The notes: a model not told the origin generated them from the sequence alone. DNA of 64,000 nucleotides from Roseovarius sp. S88 (GCF_037023735.1 NZ_CP146069.1:2769501-2833500); one strand, 5' to 3'. Positions 1-8,742 are shown, counted from the first letter of the stretch. Numbers and translations: made by a program.

Positions 1-1049
1 TTACCCATCTCAACGAGTTCACGTTGTGCACAGGCAAATGCGCGGGACGGATGGTTTTGAACGGTGGGATCCAACACTGACCTGTTTTGAGCCTCGGCTT
101 GGGTGCCGTTGGTCTCTGCTAGCACCTGACGCGCGACCCAGATGGACGGTCTGAGACACGCCAATCCAAACAGAAGCAAACCCAGATTGAAGATCAGGTG
201 CAGGTTCAGAACCTTTTGCGCATGACTTCCACCCGGCACAACACCCGCTGCATCGATTTGTGCAAGAACAAACAGCATTAGTGTTGCCCCACCGCCCCGC
301 AACAACAGATTGGCAAAGACAACGCGCCGCACGGATACCGCACCGCCAATTGTCAGGAAAAACGCGATGAAGGCGCCTCCCAGATTGGCGCCGAGAACCA
401 TGGCGAATGCGGCTTCCAATGGCATGAGACCCTGCGCTGTTAGGGTTGCGAAAAGAAGAACTGCTGCCACGCTAGAATGCACGAGCCACGCAAAAACAGC
501 GGCAATTAAAAATGCCGAAATCAAGTCGCGTGAAAGGTAGGCCATAACCGCACGGGTCGCATCACTCTCTGATAAAGGCGCGCTGGCGTTGCGGATCAGC
601 TCTAGCGACAGAAAGATCAATGCCAGACCGATCAGGACACGGCCAATTTGGCGCGGTGTTCGCCGAGAACTGCGCAGAAACATCAAAACGCCTGCGAGCA
701 TCAGCAAGGGTGTCAGAACCGCGATACGTGAATTCAGAATTTGCACCACGATGGCCGATCCCAAATCAGCGCCGAGGATGATTGCAAGCCCCGCGCCACC
801 ACCAATTGTTCCGGCAGCCATGAACCCCGCCAAAAGCATCGCTACCGCGGTGGAGCTCTGCAATAGGACAGCCGCCGCTGCGCCCGTGGCCGAAGCTGTC
901 AGGCGATTGGCCGTAGAACGTCTTAGCCACAGCCGAAGTTGTCCGCCAAAGGCGCGCTCAAATCCAGTGCGCACCAGACGGACGGCCCAGATCAACAAGG
1001 CAGCCGCCGCCGCCAGGTTGAGCAATATTACAATCGGTGAACTATCCAT
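1..1049 (-). CDS. Na/Pi cotransporter family protein (partial, C-terminus outside window)
   Basis: The minus strand is open from an ATG at 1049 to the window edge (about 349 codons). It encodes an inner-membrane protein with many hydrophobic helices. The two inverted Na/Pi-cotransporter repeats are visible: a QSSTAVAMLLAGF segment near residue 65, followed by glycine/alanine-rich helices, and a second VHSSVAAVLLFATLTAQG segment near residue 190. Family members (NptA/YjbB type) move phosphate with sodium, and YjbB-like proteins can export phosphate. An in-frame TAG lies 15 codons upstream, so 1049 is the first ATG. The gene starts 42 bases after the phosphodiesterase stop and is probably the last gene of that operon. 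The direction of transport is inferred, not seen. Confidence 0.85.
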   Translation of the reverse strand, partial: MDSSPIVILLNLAAAAALLIWAVRLVRTGFERAFGGQLRLWLRRSTANRLTASATGAAAAVLLQSSTAVAMLLAGFMAAGTIGGGAGLAIILGADLGSAIVVQILNSRIAVLTPLLMLAGVLMFLRSSRRTPRQIGRVLIGLALIFLSLELIRNASAPLSESDATRAVMAYLSRDLISAFLIAAVFAWLVHSSVAAVLLFATLTAQGLMPLEAAFAMVLGANLGGAFIAFFLTIGGAVSVRRVVFANLLLRGGGATLMLFVLAQIDAAGVVPGGSHAQKVLNLHLIFNLGLLLFGLACLRPSIWVARQVLAETNGTQAEAQNRSVLDPTVQNHPSRAFACAQRELVEMG

Positions 1050-1091
1050 GGCTTTGTTGTTCTTTTTTTTGGGCCGAGCACAGCTTGAAGC

Positions 1092-1889
1092 CTAAAATGA
1101 AAAAGGTCCATCAAAAGGATCAAGAGAGACTGCGCTCCAGATCCCACCTGGTCCGGTATCAATCACCGCACACCCTGTCGGCCCCTTGAGAAAGCCGACT
1201 GTTGCATTATCCCGGCGATCCAGCGCAAAACCGCTACAAATCGCCGGTGCGGTTGCAACAACATGCCCGCCAATTTTACCATGATGCACGCCGTGAACGT
1301 GTCCGGCTATGACTGTAACATCGCGGTTTGATCCTTCTAGCACTGCCCCAAGCGCATCGGCATTTTCCAAACCTATCGCATCCATGAAGCAGATACCCGT
1401 CTGAATGGGAGGATGGTGCAACATAATGATAAGCGGACCATCGTCATTATCGGCCAACACGTCGCTGAGTACCGCAAGGCTGTCGCCTCGGAGTTGACCA
1501 CCGCCTTGCCCTTCCACCAATGAGTCTAGCCCGACAAGCTGTGTGTCACCAATCTGTGCCTGCCAGTCGATTAGGCCGTTTTTCGGCATCCATTCCTGAC
1601 CTGCAAACGCTGCGCGCATTGGATCTCGGGCATCGTGATTGCCTGGCACCAGAAAGAGCGGCAAACCAAGCCTTTCCAGATGGGTTCGGGCAAAGGCATA
1701 GCTGTCCCTACTTCCGTCGTCGCTAACATCACCCGTGATAAGAACTGCATCTAAAGGATCGAGCGCCGGGCGAAGCTCCAACAGCCGGTTCACAGCATCC
1801 CGCAGGATGGATCGGGTATCCAGAACATTGGAACAAAGCATGCCTTTTCCCACCACATGCAAGTCCGTCAGTTGGAGAAACCGCGCCAT
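1092..1889 (-). CDS. Metallophosphoesterase (class III cyclic nucleotide / glycerophosphodiesterase type)
   Basis: A 265-residue cytoplasmic enzyme of the calcineurin-like fold. All metal-binding blocks are present in order: TDLH (D-x-H) near the start, TGDVSDDG, GNHD, LHHPP and GHVHG. Length and motifs fit the GpdQ/CpdA/Rv0805 group, which cleaves phosphodiesters such as glycerophosphodiesters or cAMP. I chose the ATG at 1889, just before the conserved RFLQLTDLH strand; a longer reading frame to 1946 would overlap the permease by about 50 bases. The gene follows the permease stop by only 4 bases, so it belongs to the ABC operon. The context points to an imported phosphodiester as substrate rather than cAMP, which is an inference. 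Confidence 0.85.
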   Translation of the reverse strand: MARFLQLTDLHVVGKGMLCSNVLDTRSILRDAVNRLLELRPALDPLDAVLITGDVSDDGSRDSYAFARTHLERLGLPLFLVPGNHDARDPMRAAFAGQEWMPKNGLIDWQAQIGDTQLVGLDSLVEGQGGGQLRGDSLAVLSDVLADNDDGPLIIMLHHPPIQTGICFMDAIGLENADALGAVLEGSNRDVTVIAGHVHGVHHGKIGGHVVATAPAICSGFALDRRDNATVGFLKGPTGCAVIDTGPGGIWSAVSLDPFDGPFSF

Positions 1890-1893
1890 GCCT

Positions 1894-2703
1894 TCACTTG
1901 ATCCCGGCGCGAAGGAAGGCTTGTACAAACTGGCGCTGGAAGACAAGGAAAGCGATGAGCAATGGTGCGACGGACATCATGGTTGCGGCCGAAATCACAC
2001 TGATATCGACGCCATTTTCAGGTGCGCCAAATATCGACAAGCCAACGGTTAAAGGCCGCGTGTCCGGCGAGTTTGTCACAATGAGCGGCCAGAGAAAATT
2101 GTTCCAGTGGGTCGACACCGAGACGAGCGCGTATGCCAGGTAAGTGGGTCGCGCGAGCGGCACATATACCCGCCACAGGATCCCAAACCATCCGCACCCT
2201 TCGACGCGCGCTGCTTCGTGCAGTTCGATAGGCACGCCTTTGAAAGCTTGCCGCATCAGGAATATGCCAAAGGCTGATGCCATATATGGCATGCCCACGC
2301 CGAGAATGGTGTCAAACAAGCCTAGCCGAGAAACCATCGCGTAGTTTTCCACAATCAGGACTTCAGGCAGGATAAAGAGCTGCATCAGCACCAGTATGAA
2401 GACTAAATCCCGTCCCGGAAATTGCACCTGCGCAAAGGCAAATCCAGCGAGAGTGGTAACGATGAATTGCCCAATCAAGATCACAGTCACAAGAAGGAAC
2501 GTGTTCAGAAAATACTTCAGCCACGGCGCACCCTCCCAGGCAACGCGGAAATTGTCCAAAGTCCAAGGTGCGGAAAGGTTGAAGTTTACCGCATCAGACG
2601 TCGAGTGAAACGCCGCCCAAAATGCGAAGAGCAAAGGTGAAATCCAGATTACCGCAAGAAGCAAGGCACCAAAGCTTTCGATATGCCGCGACAGGGTGCT
2701 CAT
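1894..2703 (-). CDS. Carbohydrate ABC transporter permease, UgpE/MalG type
   Basis: A 269-residue inner-membrane permease of the MalG/UgpE family with about six membrane helices. The cytoplasmic EAA loop, which docks on the ATPase, reads EAARVEGCGWFGILWRVYVPLARP near residues 165-190. The start overlaps the stop of the partner permease (2700-2703), indicating translational coupling. It forms the second channel subunit of the importer encoded at 1.9-6 kb. The substrate is not readable from this subunit; the neighbouring phosphodiesterase and the UgpB-like binding protein suggest a glycerol-phosphate-related compound. Confidence 0.88.
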   Translation of the reverse strand: MSTLSRHIESFGALLLAVIWISPLLFAFWAAFHSTSDAVNFNLSAPWTLDNFRVAWEGAPWLKYFLNTFLLVTVILIGQFIVTTLAGFAFAQVQFPGRDLVFILVLMQLFILPEVLIVENYAMVSRLGLFDTILGVGMPYMASAFGIFLMRQAFKGVPIELHEAARVEGCGWFGILWRVYVPLARPTYLAYALVSVSTHWNNFLWPLIVTNSPDTRPLTVGLSIFGAPENGVDISVISAATMMSVAPLLIAFLVFQRQFVQAFLRAGIK

Positions 2704-3593
2704 TGGTAATGTGTCCGCTTGTCCAGAATGGTGAATTTGATCCCTGCGACAACACCGAGAACAAATAGCACCAGTATTGTCATCGCGGCAGCATGAGGCG
2801 CATCGAAGAAGGCGAATGCCATTTCCCAGATGTAGTAGAGAATGAGTTTCGAGGCGTCGTTAGGCCCACCCTTGGTCAGGATGAACAGGTGATCAATAAG
2901 TTTTACCGAGTTGATCAGCGCATTGACCATGATGAAAAGCGTTGTCGGCATCAGAAGTGGTAACACGATGCGACGTGTATACATCCACCTGCTGGCCCCT
3001 TCTATGTCGGCGGCTTCTTTGAGGTCTTCCGGAATCGTCTGAAGTGCCGCGAGGTAGAAGATCATGAAGAACCCCGCCTCTTTCCAGATCGTCACAATGA
3101 TGACTGCCCAAAGTGCTGTTTCGGGTTGACCCAGCCAATTGACGGATGGCAATCCGAATAGCGCGCCGATCTGGTCCAGCACGCCCAGTCCCGGTGTGTA
3201 AAAGAAAAGCCAAAGGTTTGCGGCCGCAATCATTGGCAGGACAGTCGGCGTGAAATATGCCGTGCGCACAAACCCGCGGGCCGGAATCTTGGAATTGGCC
3301 CAAAGCGCCATGGCAAGTGCTATGGCGATGGAGATGGGAATGGTCGCACCTGCATAGATCAGGTTGTTGGTCACAACTTTCCAGAAAGTCGGATCTGCAA
3401 ACAGGTCCGTGTAGTTCTGGGCCCCGACAAATTCACTCGGTTTGCGCCGGGTTTCCCGGCTAAAAATGCTAGACCAAAACGTCGCAAGCGACGGGTAAAA
3501 TGCAAATGTCGTAAGAAGGATGGCCGCAGGCGACAGCAAAATCCAGCCATAAATCGCTTGTCTGCGACGTTCGATATCGACATGTTTCGCCAT
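2700..3593 (-). CDS. Carbohydrate ABC transporter permease, UgpA/MalF type
   Basis: A 297-residue membrane permease of the UgpA/MalF family. It has an N-terminal helix near residues 14-35 and then five further helices. The EAA loop EAADIEGASRWMYTRRIVLPLL lies near residues 195-215. The ATG at 3593 is preceded by a GGGGCAG-like ribosome site. It lies between the binding protein gene and the second permease, the usual order in CUT1-type importers. It pairs with the 1894-2703 product to form the channel. Confidence 0.88.
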   Translation of the reverse strand: MAKHVDIERRRQAIYGWILLSPAAILLTTFAFYPSLATFWSSIFSRETRRKPSEFVGAQNYTDLFADPTFWKVVTNNLIYAGATIPISIAIALAMALWANSKIPARGFVRTAYFTPTVLPMIAAANLWLFFYTPGLGVLDQIGALFGLPSVNWLGQPETALWAVIIVTIWKEAGFFMIFYLAALQTIPEDLKEAADIEGASRWMYTRRIVLPLLMPTTLFIMVNALINSVKLIDHLFILTKGGPNDASKLILYYIWEMAFAFFDAPHAAAMTILVLFVLGVVAGIKFTILDKRTHYQ

Positions 3594-3620
3594 CTACTGC
3601 CCCTGCACGCAACGTACCAC

Positions 3621-3646
3621 GGGCAACAGGTTCAGCCCTGTCGCCC
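3621..3646 (-). other. Intra-operon stem-loop after the binding-protein gene
   Basis: The bases GGGCAACAGG and CCTGTCGCCC form an inverted repeat with one mismatched pair, a few bases after the binding-protein stop and before the permease start. Hairpins here often stabilise the binding-protein mRNA or partly stop transcription, so that binding protein exceeds permease. No T run follows on the transcribed strand, so a stabilising or processing role is more likely than full termination. Confidence 0.5.
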
Positions 3647-3654
3647 GCAGATTT

Positions 3655-4911
3655 TTATTGGTAGTCGCGCAGCAGACGCTGGGCTGCGGCTTGCGCTTCT
3701 GCTAGGGCATCCGCTGCGGATTGAGAACCGGTCAGCGCTGCCTGGATGGCGTTGTTCAACCCTTCACGCACGCGAGCTGTCTCGAATGTCGAAAACTCCG
3801 CAACTGCGTTTTCCAACTGGTTGCGCGCCACCAGAGCGGGCGGGAACTCAGTTGTATAAGCCTTCAGCGCTTCAGTCTCATATGCCGCCGGAGAGACGCC
3901 CATATAACCCGTTTTGATTGACCAAGTCGCCGCCTGTTCTGGCGCTGTCATGAACTCGATCAGTTTAAGGGCTGCGGCTCTTTCTTCCGGCGTCGTATCT
4001 TTGAAGACGTAAAAGTTGCCACCACCTGTAGGAGAGCCTTTACGTTCATTCGCGGGAAGTTCCGCGACGCCAAAGTCAAAACTCGCATTGTTTTTGACCG
4101 CTGTCAGATTGCCGGTCGAATGCCACATCATCGCCGTCTGACCTTCGAGGAAAGCTTGCCGCAATGTGCCCCATTCAACAGTGCCTTCCGGCATCACACC
4201 ATGTTCTGTCGAAAGCGCCTTCCAAAACTCCAATGTTTCGACAACGGCGGGATCGTCAAAATACGTGGTCAGACCATCGTTTGACATCACTTCTTTGCCG
4301 TTCTGGATCGCCAGCGCCTGGAACATCCAATAAGGATATCCGGTGGACGGAATCATGATCCCGTAGGTGTCGTCATCAGTCAACGCCTTGCCCATGGAAA
4401 TCATCTCATCCCATGTTTGCGGCGGGCTTTCCGGATCGAGACCTGCTTCGCGGAACATGTCCTTGTTGTAGTAGGCCACGATTGTGGAGCGCTGGAATGG
4501 GATGCCCCATGTCTTGCCTTCGATTTTGCCGTTGGCCATCAGTGCTGGATAGAAGCTGTTGAGCCAATCGGTGTCGACGCCCTCAATATCGTCAAACGGC
4601 ACGACCAGATCCTGTTCGATCAGGTCATAGGCGTCGATCGAGAACATGACTGCAAGCTGCGCAGGCTCGCCTGATGCCAATGCCGACAATGCACGTACAC
4701 GGGTGTCATCATAGTTCCCCGAGTAAATAGCGTTGACCTTGATATCGGGGTTTGCCGCTTCAAAATCAGCCACGATCCCATCGACCACTTCAGTGAGCGC
4801 CCCACCCACGGCAATTGGGTAGTACATCGTTAACTCTGTTTCCGCCATTGCAGGCACAGCCAGAGCTGCAGCAGAAATGGCTGCTAGTCCAACCTTTCTA
4901 AAATGGTTCAT
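3655..4911 (-). CDS. Extracellular solute-binding protein family 1 (UgpB-like) of the first ABC system
   Basis: A 418-residue periplasmic binding protein. The start at 4911 is set by a strong GGGAGGAAGTA ribosome site. Residues 1-23 form a Sec signal peptide (MNHFRKVGLAAISAAALAV...AMA). The mature protein begins with ETELTMYYPIAVGGALTEVV, as in family 1 binding proteins. Blocks such as SGNYDDTRVRALSALASGEP and GIPFQRSTIVAYYNKDMFREAGLDP resemble UgpB, but identity to the canonical UgpB at 18.8 kb is clearly limited. The ligand is therefore likely related but different, perhaps a glycerophosphodiester; this is inferred from the adjacent phosphodiesterase. Confidence 0.85.
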   Translation of the reverse strand: MNHFRKVGLAAISAAALAVPAMAETELTMYYPIAVGGALTEVVDGIVADFEAANPDIKVNAIYSGNYDDTRVRALSALASGEPAQLAVMFSIDAYDLIEQDLVVPFDDIEGVDTDWLNSFYPALMANGKIEGKTWGIPFQRSTIVAYYNKDMFREAGLDPESPPQTWDEMISMGKALTDDDTYGIMIPSTGYPYWMFQALAIQNGKEVMSNDGLTTYFDDPAVVETLEFWKALSTEHGVMPEGTVEWGTLRQAFLEGQTAMMWHSTGNLTAVKNNASFDFGVAELPANERKGSPTGGGNFYVFKDTTPEERAAALKLIEFMTAPEQAATWSIKTGYMGVSPAAYETEALKAYTTEFPPALVARNQLENAVAEFSTFETARVREGLNNAIQAALTGSQSAADALAEAQAAAQRLLRDYQ

Positions 4912-4948
4912 TACTTCCTCCCTTTGGTTTTGATCTGATAAATTGGTT

Positions 4949-5986
4949 TCAGGACCCTGATGCTCCGGATTGATCTGCCAGCCTATGGCCTGTCGCATCA
5001 AAGAAATGCAGGTCCTCGTCAGCGAATGAGATTTCCATTTTTTCGCCGGTTTCGATTTGTTTCAGCCCAGGCATGCGCACGGTAAGACCGGTAGCCGAAG
5101 GGTGTGACAGACCAATGAATGTTTCCGAGCCCAGAAACTCGCATTCCGACACTTCGCAAGTCAGGCGACCTTTGCCGGTTTCTGCCACGCTCAGACTTTC
5201 TGCTCTTAGCCCAATGGTCGCAGCGTTCCCAAAACTGGGCAGGATGGAGCCTTCGATCAACGCCATGGGCGGCGCGCCCACGAATTCGGCGACAAAGGTA
5301 TTTGCAGGTCTGTAGTAGAGTTCCTCTGGCGTTCCGGTTTGCTGGATGTGCCCGTCTTTCATCAAAACGACCATATCCGCCATGCTCATTGCCTCGGTCT
5401 GATCATGCGTGACGTAGATGACGGTGATCCCCAGATCGACCTGAAGTTTCTTGATGTCCTTTCGCACCGATGCGCGCAGTTTAGCATCAAGGTTCGACAG
5501 TGGTTCATCCATCAAGCACAACGGCTGATTGGCAACAATGGCCCGTGCAAGTGCCACGCGCTGCCGCTGTCCGCCCGAAAGCTCGCCGGGTCTACGATTT
5601 TCATACCCAAGCAACCCTGTAATCTCGAGCGCACGCGTCAGCTTTTCTCGGCGGTCACTCGCGGCCACTTTGCGCACTTTCAATCCAAAAACGACGTTTT
5701 CCGCCACACTGAGATGCGGAAAGAGCGCGTAGGATTGAAACACCATCGAGAGGTTGCGCTCTGAAGGAGCCGCGGTTGTCACATTGCGCCCATCGATAGT
5801 GATCGTTCCTTCGTCGGGCAATTCAAGCCCCGACAAAAGCCGCAGGGTTGTTGACTTGCCACAACCCGATGGCCCCAAGAGCGCAACAAAAGAGCCCCGC
5901 GGAATAGAGAGCGAAATATCTTCAACGCCAAGCTGTCCGTTCCAGCGTTTGGCTACACTATCCATATGCACAAACGGCGCCGCCAT
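4949..5986 (-). CDS. ABC transporter ATP-binding protein, UgpC/MalK type (first system)
   Basis: A 345-residue ATPase. Walker A reads GPSGCGKST near residue 38, the Q-loop FQSYALFPH follows, the signature is LSGGQRQR, Walker B is [13 protein letters not shown], and the H-loop is VTHDQ. The C-terminal third is a TOBE regulatory domain typical of MalK/UgpC. The ATG at 5986 shares one base with the stop of the regulator gene (TGATG), so the two are translationally coupled; a GTG three bases earlier is also possible. It energises the permeases at 1.9-3.6 kb. Confidence 0.9.
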   Translation of the reverse strand: MAAPFVHMDSVAKRWNGQLGVEDISLSIPRGSFVALLGPSGCGKSTTLRLLSGLELPDEGTITIDGRNVTTAAPSERNLSMVFQSYALFPHLSVAENVVFGLKVRKVAASDRREKLTRALEITGLLGYENRRPGELSGGQRQRVALARAIVANQPLCLMDEPLSNLDAKLRASVRKDIKKLQVDLGITVIYVTHDQTEAMSMADMVVLMKDGHIQQTGTPEELYYRPANTFVAEFVGAPPMALIEGSILPSFGNAATIGLRAESLSVAETGKGRLTCEVSECEFLGSETFIGLSHPSATGLTVRMPGLKQIETGEKMEISFADEDLHFFDATGHRLADQSGASGS

Positions 5987-6765
5987 CACTTTTCGTCCTT
6001 CTCTGCAAAGACAAGCCGTTGCGCGTGGCGCTCAGCGAGATCGTTGAAAGACGCATCCGGAGACCGGTCACACACCACCAAATCGATATCTGACAGGTTG
6101 CCCCCAGCTGCTGGAGCGAGGCGCCCAAACTTGCTGTGGTCAATCACAAGAATGGATTGTTTTGCGTTTTTTCGCATCTGTTCAGTCGCGCGTACTTCAG
6201 ATTGATGAAACTCCAAGAGCCACCCATCCGCATCAATCCCCGCGGTTCCGAAAATTGCGTATTGCGCCCGATAGCGCGCAAAGAAATCCACCACCTCTTC
6301 GCCAACAAAATCGCGGTCCGGCAACCGAACTTCGCCACCCGGAACGATGATACGATTAGAAACCTCCTCGCTTAACGCCATCGCTGCACTGAGGTTGTTT
6401 GTGATGATGGTCAGTTCTTTTCGCCTGTGCAGGGCCCGCGCCACGCTCAGAACGGTGGACCCAATCGAAATGAACAACGTGGCGCCATCTGGAATACGCG
6501 ACGCCGCCACTTCGGCTATGGCACGCTTGCCAACAAGGTTGGTTCCAGCTCTTTGATCAAAGGGGGTATTGAGCTTGCTTTCCGCCAGTTCAATACGACC
6601 ATGCGCCCGACGAAGAGCATCGTCACCACACAAGATATCCAGATCACGCCTGATGGTTTGTGTCGAAACGCCCAACATATCGGCCAATGCGCCAACGCTT
6701 ACGCCGCCGCGTTCTTGGACCACCTGTTGGATCAGGTCGCGCCGTCTGATCTTCTTTGAAGCCAT
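5986..6765 (-). CDS. DeoR/GlpR family transcriptional regulator
   Basis: A 259-residue repressor. The N-terminal winged helix-turn-helix carries the DeoR signature GVSTQTIRRDLDILCGDDALRRAHGR near residues 32-56. The sensor domain contains ISIGSTVLSVARAL and ITNNLSAA, the sugar-phosphate-isomerase-like pocket that binds phosphorylated metabolites. The start at 6765 follows a GGCGGGGAATCT ribosome site. It heads the ABC/phosphodiesterase operon and faces the HAD gene, so it probably controls both through sites in 6766-7028. GlpR relatives respond to glycerol-3-phosphate; the effector here is inferred. Confidence 0.88.
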   Translation of the reverse strand: MASKKIRRRDLIQQVVQERGGVSVGALADMLGVSTQTIRRDLDILCGDDALRRAHGRIELAESKLNTPFDQRAGTNLVGKRAIAEVAASRIPDGATLFISIGSTVLSVARALHRRKELTIITNNLSAAMALSEEVSNRIIVPGGEVRLPDRDFVGEEVVDFFARYRAQYAIFGTAGIDADGWLLEFHQSEVRATEQMRKNAKQSILVIDHSKFGRLAPAAGGNLSDIDLVVCDRSPDASFNDLAERHAQRLVFAEKDEK

Positions 6766-6809
6766 AGATTCCCCGCCAAGTTGGCTTGAGAATAACTGAC
6801 CAATGCAAC

Positions 6810-6951
6810 AAAACAACAAAAATTGAGATAATCTATGTGCTATTTTGAAGTCTTGATGGACAAGAGATCGATATTTATTAAATAAATTGGAGTACTAAGA
6901 CCTAATTTGATGGAAAAACAGTCAACAATAAAATGTAGTTTTGTTGTTTTT
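6810..6951. promoter_or_regulatory. Divergent promoter region with inverted AAAACAACAAAA-type boxes
   Basis: The 263-base gap between the DeoR gene and the HAD gene is AT-rich. It holds AAAACAACAAAAA at 6810-6822 and the inverse TTTTGTTGTTTTT at 6939-6951, one near each start codon. DeoR/GlpR proteins commonly bind TTT/AAA-rich repeats, so these are candidate operators for the neighbouring regulator. The assignment is an inference from position and symmetry. Confidence 0.5.
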
Positions 6952-7028
6952 TCTTCCATTAGCCATCATCTTCGCTACCTTGGTTCCAAGTTTAAAACTA
7001 TGGATACGGCACTCGGAAAAGGCCAACT

Positions 7029-7919
7029 TTGCGTATGCTAGACACCAACAGTATCTTTGACCGCTACCAGAATGTCAGACATCGTCTTCCTGTTGCCGAG
7101 TTGACCCCCGCAACTGAGGATATTGAAACACTTCTGGACATCACCGCCGAGGTCGATGCTTTCGTGTTTGATGCCTTTGGCGTGCTGAATGTCGGAAACA
7201 CACCCATAGACGGAGCTGCAAGCAGACTGGATCAACTGCGGGAACTTGGTTGCCAAATTCGCATCCTGTCGAACGCTGCCAGCTACAATCACGACCGAGC
7301 GGTCGAGAAATTTCGCAATCTCGGCATGAAGATCGAGCCAGATGAAATCGTTACGAGCCGTGATGCCGCTCTCGTCGGCGTCGGCGAGGGGCTATGGGGC
7401 TGCATTGCTGCGCCATCTGATGATCTTTCGGATGTTCCGGCGACCACCCGCCGCCTCGTGGACGACGCCAGCGACTATGATCGTGTGAATGGTTTTCTGT
7501 TTCTGTCGACCGAAGTCTGGAGATCTGAAAGGCAGGTTCTCCTAAGAGACAGTTTGATCGCCAACCCCCGCCCTGTCGTAATTGCCAATGCTGATCTGGC
7601 CGCACCGCGCGATTTTGGGTTCTCACTGGAACCGGGTCATTTCGGCCATCTGCTGGCGGATGAGGGACTGAGTTCGATCAAGTTTTACGGCAAGCCTTTT
7701 CCAGAAGTATTTGAGATGGTCGAAGCTTCTCTGCCCGGTATAGCCCGAAACCGGATTGCAATGTGCGGCGATACACTTCACACAGATATCCTTGGCGCTG
7801 CATCGCGTGGATGGCGCACTGTTTTGGTCGAACGGGACGGTATGTTTTCCGGAGTCGACACGCGTCCGTTTTGCGATGTCTCGGCGCTGTTTCCAGAATG
7901 GCGCGTCCAAAGGATTTAA
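7029..7919 (+). CDS. HAD superfamily class IIA (NagD/phosphoglycolate phosphatase-like) protein with altered motif I
   Basis: A 296-residue cytoplasmic protein. HAD motifs are in order: FVFDAFGVLNVG near residues 44-55, ILSNAAS (motif II), the lysine in KFYGKPFPEVF (motif III) and CGDTLHTDILGA (motif IV). The C2-type cap between motifs II and III places it in class IIA with NagD and phosphoglycolate phosphatases. The usual D-x-D of motif I is D-A-F here, so the acid/base aspartate is missing while the nucleophile remains. The start may be TTG 7029 or ATG 7035; GGAAAAGG lies just upstream. It is divergent from the phosphodiester operon and probably co-regulated with it. Confidence 0.82.
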   Translation: MRMLDTNSIFDRYQNVRHRLPVAELTPATEDIETLLDITAEVDAFVFDAFGVLNVGNTPIDGAASRLDQLRELGCQIRILSNAASYNHDRAVEKFRNLGMKIEPDEIVTSRDAALVGVGEGLWGCIAAPSDDLSDVPATTRRLVDDASDYDRVNGFLFLSTEVWRSERQVLLRDSLIANPRPVVIANADLAAPRDFGFSLEPGHFGHLLADEGLSSIKFYGKPFPEVFEMVEASLPGIARNRIAMCGDTLHTDILGAASRGWRTVLVERDGMFSGVDTRPFCDVSALFPEWRVQRI

Positions 7920-7962
7920 GCGTTCTCGTAGCACGGCGATTTTACAACGTGAGCTTTACGCC

Positions 7963-8718
7963 TCAAATGCATTCACCTCCATCGACCACGAAGGCGTGGC
8001 CTGTCATGAATGATGATTTGTTTGACGCCAGAAAAACGATAGCCTCGGCAATTTCCTCAACCGTTCCAAAACGGCCCATCGGAAGCGTTTCACGAATATA
8101 GCTTTCCAGTTTGTCCCGCCCTCCCATCTGCACCTCGAACCCATGGTTGAAGGGCGTGTCAATAAAGCCTGGGCAAAGTGAGTTGAAGCGTATGTTTTCT
8201 TTAGCATAGTCGGCAGCCATCTGTCGGGTCATAGCCAGAACCGCGTGCTTGGTAGTGGCATAAGCAATCATCTCACGGTCAAATTGAACGCCCGAGTTGG
8301 AGGAAGTGATGATGACGCTTCCTCCACCCTGCTGTCGCATCGGCGCAATTGCAGCTTGGGCAGCGATGAAATGAGACCTGACGTTCATCCGCCAGGACAG
8401 GTCCATATCGGTAACAGACACCTGCTCCAGCTTTCCTTCGATTTGAACACCAGCGTGAGAATGGAGGATATCAAGCCGACCCTCTGTGTGTGCGACTTCC
8501 TCTATGGCCGAAACAAGATCTGCATCTTCTGTCACGTCAAGTGCGCAGGCCCTGGCTTTGCCTCCCTCTTTGGCAATCTGGCTTGCAACGGCCTCTGCCG
8601 CGTTACCATTCTTATCGGTTACAATGACGCGCGCGCCCTCCCTTGCCATAGCTTTGGCGCCCGCGGCCCCTATGCCAGACCCGGCCCCCGTGACGAGCGC
8701 AACGCGATTTCTCAGCAA
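7963..8718 (-). CDS. SDR family NAD(P)-dependent oxidoreductase
   Basis: A 251-residue classical short-chain dehydrogenase. The nucleotide motif TGAGSGIG lies at residues 10-17, and an aspartate in VIVTDKNG after the second strand favours NAD. The catalytic serine is in ITSSNSG and the Y-x-x-x-K pair is YATTK. The usual NNAG is HSHAG, a small departure. The C-terminus ends in VVDGGECI. It is the last gene of the polyamine-type ABC operon, 24 bases after the permease gene, so it may act on the imported compound or a product. The substrate is unknown. Confidence 0.85.
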   Translation of the reverse strand: MLRNRVALVTGAGSGIGAAGAKAMAREGARVIVTDKNGNAAEAVASQIAKEGGKARACALDVTEDADLVSAIEEVAHTEGRLDILHSHAGVQIEGKLEQVSVTDMDLSWRMNVRSHFIAAQAAIAPMRQQGGGSVIITSSNSGVQFDREMIAYATTKHAVLAMTRQMAADYAKENIRFNSLCPGFIDTPFNHGFEVQMGGRDKLESYIRETLPMGRFGTVEEIAEAIVFLASNKSSFMTGHAFVVDGGECI

Positions 8719-8742
8719 GATGAGGACCTCCGGAATTACGGT

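Noticed and set aside
310..1095. Plus-strand open frames at the left end (arginine/alanine-rich).
   Set aside because: They are mirror images of the Na/Pi cotransporter gene on the minus strand, whose translation shows clear membrane repeats.
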